DNA from: Dehalococcoidia bacterium
GTDB lineage: Bacteria; Chloroflexota; Dehalococcoidia; UBA2247
DNA length: 8,536 nucleotides
Assembly: GCA_021159955.1 (NCBI GenBank)
Contig: JAGHDJ010000051.1
Coordinates: 1-8,536, forward strand
Direction: 5' to 3'
Below the pieces are notes generated by a model. The model saw nothing but the letters and a program-made list of their open reading frames with translations, did no database searches and was not told the origin of the DNA. Of the stretch, positions 1 to 5,397 are shown piece by piece. Made by a program: the position numbers and the translations under genes. Each line of letters begins with the position of its first letter. Position 1 is the first letter of the stretch.

Positions 1-2
1 CT

Positions 3-65
3 TTATTGTCAGGAGTAAATCCGCTCAGATCAAGTCTTAATACGACTTCCGATGTGAAAGCGTAA
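3..65 (+). CDS. Possible 3' end of a plus-strand gene (partial at left edge)
   Basis: Reading from base 3, about 20 codons run without a stop to TAA at 63-65, ending in the residues TSDVKA. The hairpin terminator at 77-111 begins about 12 nt later, which is the usual layout for a gene end. I do not recognise the residues. A competing frame from base 2 stops at 38-40, so the frame is not settled by the sequence alone, and the stretch could also be non-coding. Confidence 0.28.
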   Translation, partial: LLSGVNPLRSSLNTTSDVKA

Positions 66-76
66 AAGATAATTAT

Positions 77-111
77 TAATACCTCGCAGAGATGCGGGGT
101 ATTAACTTTTT
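77..111 (+). terminator. Hairpin terminator, possibly bidirectional
   Basis: A 12-bp stem (77-88 with 93-104, one G-T wobble) closes a GAGA tetraloop and is followed by five T on the plus strand (107-111). This is a good Rho-independent terminator for whatever enters from the left. It also lies directly behind the stop codon of the flavin reductase gene on the minus strand. The T-tract in that direction (ATCTTTT, around 64-70) is weaker and more distant, but the hairpin may serve both genes. Confidence 0.7.
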
Positions 112-673
112 ATCCCAGTTCTTTTCCGCAGCTGAACGCTTTGGCAATAACATCACCAAATGCGTAATATTGATGCCGTGGGGTGAAGATGAACGGTTTT
201 AGCTTCGCAACGTCCGGTTTTCCATCGGTGAGGCAGTTCTCTGTGACGTGGCTTTCCTCTATTTTGCCTATGACTAAAGCGTGGCTGCCCAGGTTCAGAA
301 TATGCTCTACTGTGCATTCTAAGTTTGTGGGGCACTGCTCGATGAGCGGAGCATTGTTCAGCTTACCGTAGAACACATCGAATTTACAGATATCTACTTT
401 ATCGGCTTTGGTACCGGACACAATGCCGCAGTAATCAACTTCCTTTACCTGCTCGCAGGAGGGCACGTTCACGGAAAAGGTCATATTTTGTCTGATTCCC
501 TTGAGGGTGTGGCGCTGATGTCTTATGGCGACGGAGAGCATTGGTGGAATACTGCTGACAATACCGCACCAGGCGACTGCCATAAAATTTGGCTTATCAT
601 CAACATTTGTTCCTACCAGTACCGTGGGCATTGGGTAAAGCATTATCTGCGGCCCCATCGTAATTTTACTCAT
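110..673 (-). CDS. Flavin reductase-like domain protein (FMN-binding)
   Basis: The product of 187 aa looks like the flavin reductase-like/flavoredoxin family (PF01613), cytosolic split-barrel proteins that bind FMN. Family members reduce flavin with NAD(P)H or pass electrons to partner proteins. Visible hallmarks are the N-terminal YPMPTVLVGT strand, the NFMAVAW segment with a following PPMLSVAI strand, the RHTLKGI turn and FSVNVPS, and the C-terminal YYAFG. I chose ATG at 673-671 because AAAGGGG (686-680) lies 6 nt before it. An ATG 36 nt further upstream (709) lacks such a site and would reach almost to the predicted transcription start. The gene is single, with its own promoter (726-754) and a hairpin just past its stop. 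The electron donor and physiological partner cannot be told from the sequence. Family assignment is confident; exact role is not. Confidence 0.85.
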   Translation of the reverse strand: MSKITMGPQIMLYPMPTVLVGTNVDDKPNFMAVAWCGIVSSIPPMLSVAIRHQRHTLKGIRQNMTFSVNVPSCEQVKEVDYCGIVSGTKADKVDICKFDVFYGKLNNAPLIEQCPTNLECTVEHILNLGSHALVIGKIEESHVTENCLTDGKPDVAKLKPFIFTPRHQYYAFGDVIAKAFSCGKELG

Positions 674-725
674 AATATTCCCCTTTGTGCGTATGGAGTG
701 TTCTTTCACTCTCAGCTCGGTTAAA

Positions 726-754
726 ATTATACTCGTTCATATGGGGAATGGCAA
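726..754 (-). promoter_or_regulatory. Sigma70-type promoter of the flavin reductase gene
   Basis: On the minus strand a TTGCCA box (754-749, 5 of 6 to consensus) and a perfect TATAAT (731-726) are separated by exactly 17 nt. Transcription would start near 719, giving a leader of about 45 nt before the ATG at 673. No operator-like repeat is obvious around it. Confidence 0.7.
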
Positions 755-781
755 AGAAAGGAGGTAATTCTTCCCCGCTTT

Positions 782-888
782 GTCATTGCAAAGCACGAAG
801 TGCCGAAGCAAACTCAAACAACAACTCCCTCTCCCTTTGTCGCTGTGAAGCGCAGGGGGCTGAAGTAATCTTGGGGGAAGAGGGAGAG
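782..888. repeat. Degenerate palindromic intergenic repeats (REP-like), two in tandem
   Basis: Two related units sit in the spacer before the lipid kinase gene. The first (about 782-815) reads TCATTGC, then a small GCAC-GAA-GTGC hairpin, then CGAAGCAAACTC. The second (about 838-872) reads GTCGCTGTGAAGCGC and ends TGAAGTAATCTT. Both resemble the dispersed 'TCATTGCGA...CGAAGCAATCTC' family that I associate with Dehalococcoidia-like and other anaerobe genomes. An 8-bp inverted repeat (829-836 with 881-888) encloses the second unit. The rest of the 398-bp spacer 674-1071 holds the promoter features listed separately and one doubtful small reading frame. Confidence 0.5.
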
Positions 889-891
889 CTA

Positions 892-1035
892 ATGATGGAA
901 ATACCTATGCGCAGAAGTTTTTCTGGTATAATAATCAATAATGTAGCTCAGAATAAGACTGGAGATGCAAATAATACTGAAAAGGTAATTTGGTTAGATA
1001 TTAGCAAAGTGATTCAAAGAAGCTTTCGAGAGTGA
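892..1035 (+). CDS. Doubtful small ORF, 47 aa
   Basis: ATG at 892 follows AGGGAG (881-886) at a sensible distance, and 47 codons run to TGA at 1033-1035, which is 36 nt before the lipid kinase ATG. The predicted peptide begins MMEIPMRRSF and ends QRSFRE. It has no hydrophobic segment or motif I recognise. Against it, the frame continues open upstream through the repeat region, and a strong extended -10 box lies inside it at 924-932. It may just be a chance frame in an AT-rich leader. Confidence 0.18.
   Translation: MMEIPMRRSFSGIIINNVAQNKTGDANNTEKVIWLDISKVIQRSFRE
924..932 (+). promoter_or_regulatory. Extended -10 promoter element, candidate for the lipid kinase gene
   Basis: TGG followed by TATAAT (927-932) forms a complete extended -10 element. 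No good -35 box lies 16-18 nt upstream, which extended -10 promoters often tolerate. It would start transcription near 939 and leave a leader of about 130 nt before the ATG at 1072. Nothing else nearby looks better. Confidence 0.4.
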
Positions 1036-1071
1036 TATAGATAGGGGAAGTAAGGACCGAGTGGATATTCA

Positions 1072-2082
1072 ATGCAGGCTGAGTTGATATACAATCCTTC
1101 TGCGGGGCAGGTGATTGTCAGGCGCGGACTGGAAGAAGCAGTTGCTTTATTGAGTCGCTGTGGGTGGACTGTGGCCTGGCGAGAAGTGAATGAATCGGCA
1201 GATGTGGTCGAATTGACTCGCAATGCTGTTCAACGAGGTGCGAAGGTCGTTATCGCGGCTGGTGGGGACGGTACTGTTAGTGCGGTTGCCAGCGGATTAG
1301 TGGGCACTGACGCAGCACTGGGTGTGCTTCCTGTGGGAACTACCAATGTGTGGGCACTGCAAATGGGTATCCCTGCCTTGAATCCGATATTGCCAACTAC
1401 GGGAGTGGCAAAGTTGGTTGCCGATATTGAGGAACGGACTGCAAGTCCTCTACCTATCAATTATTACCGAAAGGTGCTGCTTAATGCCGCTCGAGTGCTG
1501 GTAGAAGGACGCACTCTTGCCGTGGATGTGGGCGAGGTCGAAGGACGCTATTTCTTGATGTGGGCGGGTGTTGGTCTGGATGCAGCGATTAACGAAAGTG
1601 TATCACCGAAGGAGAAAAAGGTACTGGGCGCCTGGGCTTATGTCATACCCGCAATAGAGGCAGTTAGCCAATACTCCAGCACGGACGTTCGGCTGACTGT
1701 GGATGGAAAAGTGATAGAATCCAGCGCATTTTTAATTGTTGTCAGTAATATCCAGCTCTACGGTGGAGTGGTGTCGATAGGAAATAAGGCTTGTGTGAAT
1801 GACGCCAAGTTGGATGTGTGTATTTTTAAGGGAGATGGTTTCTTTACCTTTGTAAATCACGCTTTTGGAGTGCTCTCTCGCCGGTACCTTCGAGATCCGA
1901 ATGTAGAATATTATCAATGTAGTGAAATAGTTATTGAATCAGCTCATGCTCTGCCAGTGCATGTGGATGGGGAGCCTTTTATGGAGATCCCTATCACTAT
2001 TCGCACTGTGCCTTCAGCTCTGAAGGTCATCGTGCCGAAAAATGTGCCAGGGAATCTATTCAGTCAGCAAGCGGCTCTCTAA
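1072..2082 (+). CDS. Diacylglycerol kinase-family (YegS/BmrU-type) lipid kinase
   Basis: This 336-aa protein belongs to the DAGK catalytic-domain family, which phosphorylates a lipid hydroxyl (diacylglycerol, sphingosine-like or related) with ATP at the inner face of the membrane. It has the N-terminal IYNPSAG strand-turn (residues 6-12), the nucleotide-binding GGDGT (64-68) and the LPVGTTN segment (85-91) that matches the family's P-x-GT-x-N motif. It also has a C-terminal beta domain with GVGLDA and the late HVDGEP motif. Length is usual for the family. No in-frame start lies between the upstream TAA (1051-1053) and ATG 1072. The ribosome site is poor: AGGA at 1053-1056 is about 15 nt away, so translation may be weak. 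The gene stands alone, with tandem hairpins after its stop. The lipid substrate cannot be deduced. Confidence 0.88.
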   Translation: MQAELIYNPSAGQVIVRRGLEEAVALLSRCGWTVAWREVNESADVVELTRNAVQRGAKVVIAAGGDGTVSAVASGLVGTDAALGVLPVGTTNVWALQMGIPALNPILPTTGVAKLVADIEERTASPLPINYYRKVLLNAARVLVEGRTLAVDVGEVEGRYFLMWAGVGLDAAINESVSPKEKKVLGAWAYVIPAIEAVSQYSSTDVRLTVDGKVIESSAFLIVVSNIQLYGGVVSIGNKACVNDAKLDVCIFKGDGFFTFVNHAFGVLSRRYLRDPNVEYYQCSEIVIESAHALPVHVDGEPFMEIPITIRTVPSALKVIVPKNVPGNLFSQQAAL

Positions 2083-2109
2083 TCTGCTGATTCTCCCCCT
2101 TCCGTTATT

Positions 2110-2152
2110 GTGCCCCCCGATGTATTGGGGGGCGCTCTCGGTGTGCCGGAGC
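2110..2152 (+). terminator. Tandem hairpins after the lipid kinase gene
   Basis: A very GC-rich stem (GCCCCCC 2112-2118 with GGGGGGC 2127-2133, extendable by two pairs, 8-nt loop) starts about 28 nt after the stop codon. It is followed at once by a second smaller hairpin (about 2133-2152: GCTC-t-CGG, TGTG loop, CCGGAGC). There is no T-tract, so this is not a classic terminator. It could still halt transcription or protect the 3' end. Confidence 0.4.
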
Positions 2153-2153
2153 T

Positions 2154-2209
2154 TCCAGAGTTATCAGGACTTTGATGAGTCTTTCCAGGGAAGGACGAAG
2201 CAATCTCTG
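2154..2209. repeat. 56-bp intergenic direct repeat, copy A
   Basis: This segment matches 3803-3858 at 49 of 56 positions without gaps and in the same orientation. It contains a small hairpin (CTTTC, CAGG loop, GAAGG, about 2181-2194) and ends with CGAAGCAATCTCTG, resembling one arm of the local REP-like family. The two copies bracket the NifX-permease operon. Confidence 0.75.
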
Positions 2210-2265
2210 CCCTGAAAATAGGTGAAATAGATGTTTCTCGCCGAATCCCTTTTTGTTTGTCCATT

Positions 2266-2294
2266 ATGACAGGGCACACTTCCTTTGTTATAAT
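2266..2294 (+). promoter_or_regulatory. Near-consensus sigma70 promoter of the NifX-permease operon
   Basis: ATGACA (2266-2271, 5 of 6 to TTGACA), a 17-nt spacer and a perfect TATAAT (2289-2294) preceded by TGT (extended -10) make this the best promoter on the plus strand. Transcription would start near 2301, leaving only about 28 nt before the GTG start. That is too short for a riboswitch. A strong AAAGGAG site (2318-2324) follows. Confidence 0.75.
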
Positions 2295-2328
2295 AGTAGC
2301 GTTTTTTCTAGTTGCCTAAAGGAGTGCT

Positions 2329-3129
2329 GTGAAAATCGTAATTTCTGCCGAAGGCGCAGAGTTAACATCAAATGTGTCCCAAAGGTTTGGACAATCTCCG
2401 TATTTGCTTGTGGTGGATACTGAAACGATGGATTTCAAGACGCTTGAAAACCCCAGAGACACATTTCGGCCTGGGGCAGGGGTCAGGGCAGTTGTCTTTG
2501 CAGTTAGTGAAGATGTTGAGGCAGTGTTGACTGGCTACTGTAGCCCAACTGCACGCAACCAGCTCGCATCAAATGGCATTAAGGTTATCACTAATGTCAG
2601 CGGAACGGTAGAAGAGGTTGTTGAAAAGTACAAAGCAGGTGGCTTCGTTCAAGGCTTAGCCATTAAAAAAGAAGAAAAGGAGCAAGTAACCAAATACATC
2701 AACAGGGATATCTTAGTCAGCGGACTGAGGAACTCAGCTAAGCAGTTTGCCAACATACTGCCTGTAACGGTTGGCGTCGTGCTGTGTATCGGATTGTTTA
2801 ATAACTTCGTATCAAAGGAAGCCCTGTCTTCCATTTTTTCAGGGAATGTGTCATTGGACACTCTATGGGGAGCTTGCTTTGGGAGCATTCTAGCTGGCAA
2901 CCCCATAAATAGCTACGTTATCGGTGCGGCACTGCTGGATAATGGCGTCAGTTTGTTTGCTGTGACTGCTCTTATTATCACATGGGTAACTGTGGGGTTA
3001 GTTCAGCTACCGGCTGAGATTGCTAGTCTTGGCTTAAAGTTTGCTCTACTGAGGAACGGATTATGTTTTATTCTGGCTATACCAGTTGCCATTCTCACAG
3101 TGATGCTTCTGAATTTCATAGTCGGGTAG
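2329..3129 (+). CDS. NifX/NifB-type cofactor domain fused to a half-permease (ArsP/DUF318-like)
   Basis: Two parts make up these 266 residues. Residues 1 to about 104 resemble the dinitrogenase iron-molybdenum cofactor biosynthesis domain (PF02579): MKIVIS start, SQRFGQSPYLLVVD, PGAGVRA, then NGIKVITNVSGTVEEVVEKY. That fold binds Fe-S or FeMo-type clusters in NifX/NafY relatives. After a charged linker (113-125), residues 130-266 form about four membrane segments with a GNPINSY motif (190-196), typical of one half of predicted permeases of the PF03773/COG0701 type. GTG at 2329 is supported by AAAGGAG 4 nt upstream. The second half-permease gene follows with its first possible start abutting the stop. 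The usual glycine-rich site after the domain's core strand reads TGYCSP (C71), so a Cys is available. The cargo is unknown; metal, metalloid or a cofactor precursor is inference. No nitrogenase genes are nearby. Confidence 0.8.
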   Translation: MKIVISAEGAELTSNVSQRFGQSPYLLVVDTETMDFKTLENPRDTFRPGAGVRAVVFAVSEDVEAVLTGYCSPTARNQLASNGIKVITNVSGTVEEVVEKYKAGGFVQGLAIKKEEKEQVTKYINRDILVSGLRNSAKQFANILPVTVGVVLCIGLFNNFVSKEALSSIFSGNVSLDTLWGACFGSILAGNPINSYVIGAALLDNGVSLFAVTALIITWVTVGLVQLPAEIASLGLKFALLRNGLCFILAIPVAILTVMLLNFIVG

Positions 3130-3141
3130 GTGGTTATGAGT

Positions 3142-3675
3142 ATGGAGAAATCACATAAGTCGAAGCGTAAAACCTCACGACCTTCTGGGCATGTGTTTAT
3201 TTTTCCACTCATCATACTGGTAATTTATGGTGTTCTCTTCGTGCTTGTCCCTGAACAAGCGCTGGCAGCCCTTAGGGATAGCGGGAAAGTTTGCCTTGGT
3301 ATACTTCCCCCTTTAGCCTTTGTCTTTGTGGTGATGCTAGCTCTAAACCTGTTTGTCAAACCAGCCCAGATTGTCCATCTTCTGGGTAGTGGTGCTAGTA
3401 CCAAAGGCATCTTGCTATCAGCGGCTGCTGGAATCATTTCTATGGGTCCAATCTATGTATGGTATCCCCTGATGAAAGATTTGCGAGAAAAGGGCGCAGG
3501 CAATATGGCGATAGCTGTATTCCTATATAACAGGGCGGTCAAACTTTTTCTCCTGCCAATGATGATTGCCTATTTTGGCTGGGTATATGTGGTCATATTA
3601 ACAGTACTGACTGTTCTAGCGTCGATAGTTAATGGGTGCCTGGTGGCTATGTTTACCAAAAAGAAGACAGGATGA
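3142..3675 (+). CDS. Half-permease, second subunit (ArsP/DUF318-like)
   Basis: A basic N-terminus (KSHKSKRKTSR) precedes about five hydrophobic segments, with GPIYVWYPL in the middle of the protein. This GP-containing re-entrant-like motif is typical of the PF03773/COG0701 predicted permeases. The protein has about 177 aa, roughly half a full-length member, and its partner half is the C-terminal part of the preceding protein. The two are likely co-translated and form a heteromeric transporter in the cytoplasmic membrane. The frame is open from GTG 3130, with ATGs at 3136 and 3142. I chose 3142 because AGGTGG (3128-3133) sits 8 nt before it; the other starts lie too close to or inside that site. 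No signal peptide separate from the first membrane segment is seen. Substrate is not known. Confidence 0.75.
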   Translation: MEKSHKSKRKTSRPSGHVFIFPLIILVIYGVLFVLVPEQALAALRDSGKVCLGILPPLAFVFVVMLALNLFVKPAQIVHLLGSGASTKGILLSAAAGIISMGPIYVWYPLMKDLREKGAGNMAIAVFLYNRAVKLFLLPMMIAYFGWVYVVILTVLTVLASIVNGCLVAMFTKKKTG

Positions 3676-3711
3676 GAACTATTACTAACATGGCGTGATG
3701 TAAGTAAGTAA

Positions 3712-3745
3712 GTCTTTGCGAGGAGCGTAGCGACGCGACAATCTT
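3712..3745. repeat. REP-like intergenic repeat
   Basis: GTCTTTGCGAGGAGCGTAGC followed by GACGCGACAATCTT is a clear member of the 'GTCATTGCGAGGAGCG...CAATCT' class of dispersed palindromic repeats. I associate this class with Dehalococcoidia-like genomes. It sits 36 nt after the permease stop codon, behind a short (GTAA)3 run at 3700-3711. The spacer 3676-3885 holds this element, a stretch without recognisable content (3746-3802) and copy B of the 56-bp repeat. No classical terminator for either flanking gene is evident. Confidence 0.6.
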
Positions 3746-3802
3746 GGAGGGGTGGTGGACTATTAGACTATTGACTGCCTCGCTATCTCCCCTGTCATTA
3801 CG

Positions 3803-3858
3803 TCCAGAGTTATCAGGGCTTTGATGAGTCCTTCCTGGGAAGGTCGAAGTAAAGTCTG
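3803..3858. repeat. 56-bp intergenic direct repeat, copy B
   Basis: This matches 2154-2209 at 49 of 56 positions in direct orientation, 1649 bp away. The central hairpin is conserved (CCTTC, CTGG loop, GAAGG): one base change keeps pairing (C-G here, T-G in copy A) and one falls in the loop. Copy B is enclosed by TCCCCT (3788-3793) and AGGGGA (3859-3864), a 6-bp inverted pair that copy A lacks. The element lies between convergent genes. Confidence 0.75.
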
Positions 3859-3885
3859 AGGGGATTCGAATCCATAAGCCGCTGA

Positions 3886-4212
3886 TTACGATTCAGGGTG
3901 TGGGGTTATAGCTATGATGGTGATGATAGATATACGCTTGCCGCTTTCATCTATTTCGTCAGGCCCATATTGCCAGAATACCCTATAAGCCCCTGGGGTA
4001 TTTTGCTGGGCATAAGCCTCAAAGGTTTTTATACCATAACGCCTTGTTAATGATTCGTACTCGTGGGTTTGCAGAGATTTAGAGCGGAGATTTATTTCTA
4101 AGTATCCCAAAGTTTTCCTTACTTGCTTCAGAATACCCTTGAGGGATGGGTCACCTTCGATAGTTGTTAATTGTTTGTCAGCAGTAGGCTTAAAACGTAA
4201 CTCACGGCGCAT
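3886..4212 (-). CDS. Putative RelE/ParE-like toxin of a toxin-antitoxin pair
   Basis: This small basic protein (108 aa) has an N-terminal RRELRFKPTADKQL segment, a helical part, then GIKTFEAYAQ, PGAYRVFWQYG and ITIIAITPHP strands. The layout suggests the RelE/ParE fold, whose members are ribosome-dependent mRNA endonucleases or gyrase inhibitors. I recognise the pattern from conserved small proteins rather than from a named toxin. The frame is open from TTG 4230, but I chose ATG 4212: it overlaps the upstream gene's stop by 11 nt, a normal coupling arrangement, and keeps the conserved start MRRELRF. The ribosome site is weak (GAAG inside the upstream gene), so translation probably depends on coupling. 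The antitoxin-like gene comes first, as in most relBE-type operons. It could be a non-toxic conserved protein; activity is inferred. Confidence 0.6.
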   Translation of the reverse strand: MRRELRFKPTADKQLTTIEGDPSLKGILKQVRKTLGYLEINLRSKSLQTHEYESLTRRYGIKTFEAYAQQNTPGAYRVFWQYGPDEIDESGKRISIITIIAITPHPES

Positions 4213-4492
4213 TTTTGATATACTTCGCAAATGAGCCGCGATTTATCCTGGTTGACTCTAGCATCCCCTTATCCACCGAAGCTAAAATATCCTTATTCTT
4301 GAATAACCATAACTCAGATGCGGATATGGTTACCTGTGGGTCTAATACGATCTGCCCATCACTGTTGCTGTATATGTGATACGTGATGCCCTCTTTCACT
4401 AAGGACTTAGGTAAAACCACCCGCTTTTTGGCATCTGGCTTCACGCCTTCTGCTACTCTTTTTAGCTCTGAATCCTTTATTATGTTTATCAT
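4202..4492 (-). CDS. Putative AbrB/SpoVT-like antitoxin
   Basis: The protein has 96 aa and carries a likely swapped-hairpin AbrB-type DNA-binding segment: KKRVVLPKSLV followed by TYHIYSNSDGQIVLDP (about residues 22-53). The C-terminal half (SELWLFKNKDILASVDKGML, then SFAKYI) would be the toxin-neutralising tail. ATG 4492 is preceded by AGGG (4503-4500) with 7 nt spacing. It is the first gene of a two-gene operon, and the toxin-like gene starts inside its last codons. A promoter with a perfect TTGACA embedded in repeated GTGGGA half-sites lies immediately upstream, fitting autoregulation by this protein. The AbrB-like reading comes from pattern recognition, so the function is inferred with moderate confidence. 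Confidence 0.6.
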   Translation of the reverse strand: MINIIKDSELKRVAEGVKPDAKKRVVLPKSLVKEGITYHIYSNSDGQIVLDPQVTISASELWLFKNKDILASVDKGMLESTRINRGSFAKYIKNAP

Positions 4493-4498
4493 ATTAAT

Positions 4499-4542
4499 AC
4501 CCTACTACTGGTGGGATTATTTGTCAAGTGGGACATTCCCAC
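4499..4542 (-). promoter_or_regulatory. Promoter with operator-like palindrome for the toxin-antitoxin-like operon
   Basis: On the minus strand a perfect TTGACA (4527-4522) stands 17 nt from TAGGGT (4504-4499), a poor -10 box with 3 of 6 matches. The perfect palindrome gtgggacattcccac (4528-4542) abuts the -35 box. A third copy of the same half-site lies in the spacer (4511-4516), 17 bp from the first copy. Repressor binding there would block polymerase. If the -10 is right, the transcript begins at or next to the ATG at 4492, so the message could be leaderless. Confidence 0.5.
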
Positions 4543-4561
4543 AAACTGCTTTAACAAGAAC

Positions 4562-4635
4562 TTCTCATTCTTATGCTGTGGCATATATTACTGCATGAGG
4601 AGGGAATCACAATGGCACATCAATATGAAGAGTAA
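4562..4635 (+). other. Promoter-like boxes, strong Shine-Dalgarno and a seven-codon ORF
   Basis: TTCTCA (4562-4567) and TATATT (4584-4589) are spaced by 16 nt. They are followed by GAGGAGG (4597-4603) and, 8 nt later, ATG at 4612. The frame encodes only MAHQYEE before TAA (4633-4635). It has the look of a genuine translation start leading into a leader peptide or the remnant of a deleted gene. The rest of the spacer 4493-4727 holds the operator region on its left and a weak hairpin near 4687-4713. No other gene is visible. Confidence 0.3.
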
Positions 4636-4686
4636 TCAGTTGGGCTAAGCCACGCCTCGCTTCGCCTTGTATTTTTTATAATCGGT

Positions 4687-4713
4687 GAGTCACTGCTTAG
4701 AAGGCAGTTGCTC
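4687..4713 (-). terminator. Weak hairpin after the HAD gene
   Basis: GAGTCACTGC (4687-4696) can pair with GCAGTTGCTC (4704-4713) over eight of ten positions around a 7-nt loop, 14 nt past the HAD stop codon. No T-tract follows in the minus direction, so termination here is only a suggestion. Confidence 0.3.
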
Positions 4714-4727
4714 ATGTTAGTCAAGGC

Positions 4728-5393
4728 TTAAACCAATCCCAGTACTTCTGTCAGGGATTTGATTTTGAGGCAGTCATTGATGTGTTCCCAGTTGTTATTG
4801 CGGTCGAGGAGTACCGGCTGTATCCCTGCCCTTCGTGCCCCCTCTACATCGCTGTTATACTGGTCTCCGACGTGCATTGCTTCTTCAGCTTTGACCTTGA
4901 CCTGCTCCAGTGCGGCGTTGAAGATGCGTAAGTCGGGCTTACCCACACCCACTTCGTCAGAGGTGATGGCAGTGCCCAGATATTGCGTCAGCCCCAGCAT
5001 CTCGCAGGATTTGTGAATCTCCTTAGTGTTATTGGTAATCATACCTAAGGCAAGACCCTGTTCCTTGAGTTTGCTGACGGTGGGCAACACGTCGTCAAAG
5101 AGCTTGAAACTTGACGTAAACTTGAAAAATTCGGTGATAACCCGTGTGGCTGTCTCGCGCGAAACATCTATGCCAGCCTCTTTGAGAAGGATATATTCAT
5201 ACATAGATGGTTCTGTCTGATTATCCCTGTTGCTGGTTCGCCACATTCCGTCGGCGGCGGGTAGTGCCTGATGGATTGCCTCTGGAGTCACATCAATCCC
5301 GAACTTTTGAGCGGCGGCAGCGTGTATTTCGTGCCGCGGTGGGTCAAAGTAGGTCAGTGTGCCGTGAAGGTCAAAGAATACAGCCTTGATCAT
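4728..5393 (-). CDS. HAD-superfamily hydrolase (HAD-IA type) with altered motif I
   Basis: The protein (221 aa) follows the haloacid dehalogenase superfamily plan. Motif I is FFDLHGTL with nucleophile D8, a helical cap covers about residues 17-95, motif II is MITN (T120), motif III GKPD (K152), and motif IV GDQYNSD (D177, D182). Members hydrolyse phosphate esters or carbon-halogen bonds through an aspartyl intermediate in the cytosol. In phosphatases the residue two after the nucleophile is Asp and acts as general acid/base; here it is His (H10). Related members carry Tyr there (DxYGT), including true dehalogenases, so chemistry other than plain phosphatase is possible. ATG 5393 lies 4 nt after the radical SAM stop, so the two are surely cotranscribed and probably translationally coupled; its own ribosome site (GAAG) is weak. 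Substrate is not predictable. Confidence 0.85.
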   Translation of the reverse strand: MIKAVFFDLHGTLTYFDPPRHEIHAAAAQKFGIDVTPEAIHQALPAADGMWRTSNRDNQTEPSMYEYILLKEAGIDVSRETATRVITEFFKFTSSFKLFDDVLPTVSKLKEQGLALGMITNNTKEIHKSCEMLGLTQYLGTAITSDEVGVGKPDLRIFNAALEQVKVKAEEAMHVGDQYNSDVEGARRAGIQPVLLDRNNNWEHINDCLKIKSLTEVLGLV

Positions 5394-5397
5394 AATG

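Noticed and set aside
685..1035. Full 116-codon plus-strand frame across the spacer before the lipid kinase gene
   Set aside because: It runs through the flavin reductase promoter and two intergenic repeats, has no ribosome site and its product looks like translated repeat sequence. Only the last 47 codons deserve mention.
2079..2279. Minus-strand 66-codon frame between the lipid kinase and NifX-permease genes
   Set aside because: It covers the GC hairpins, the 56-bp repeat and the operon promoter. Its product is low-complexity and unlike any family.
3700..3713. (GTAA)3 short tandem repeat
   Set aside because: Three units are too few to suggest phase variation, and it is not inside a gene or promoter spacer.
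4671..4682. T-run plus TATAAT on the plus strand
   Set aside because: No -35 box lies at the right distance, no convincing stem precedes the T-run, and no plus-strand gene follows.
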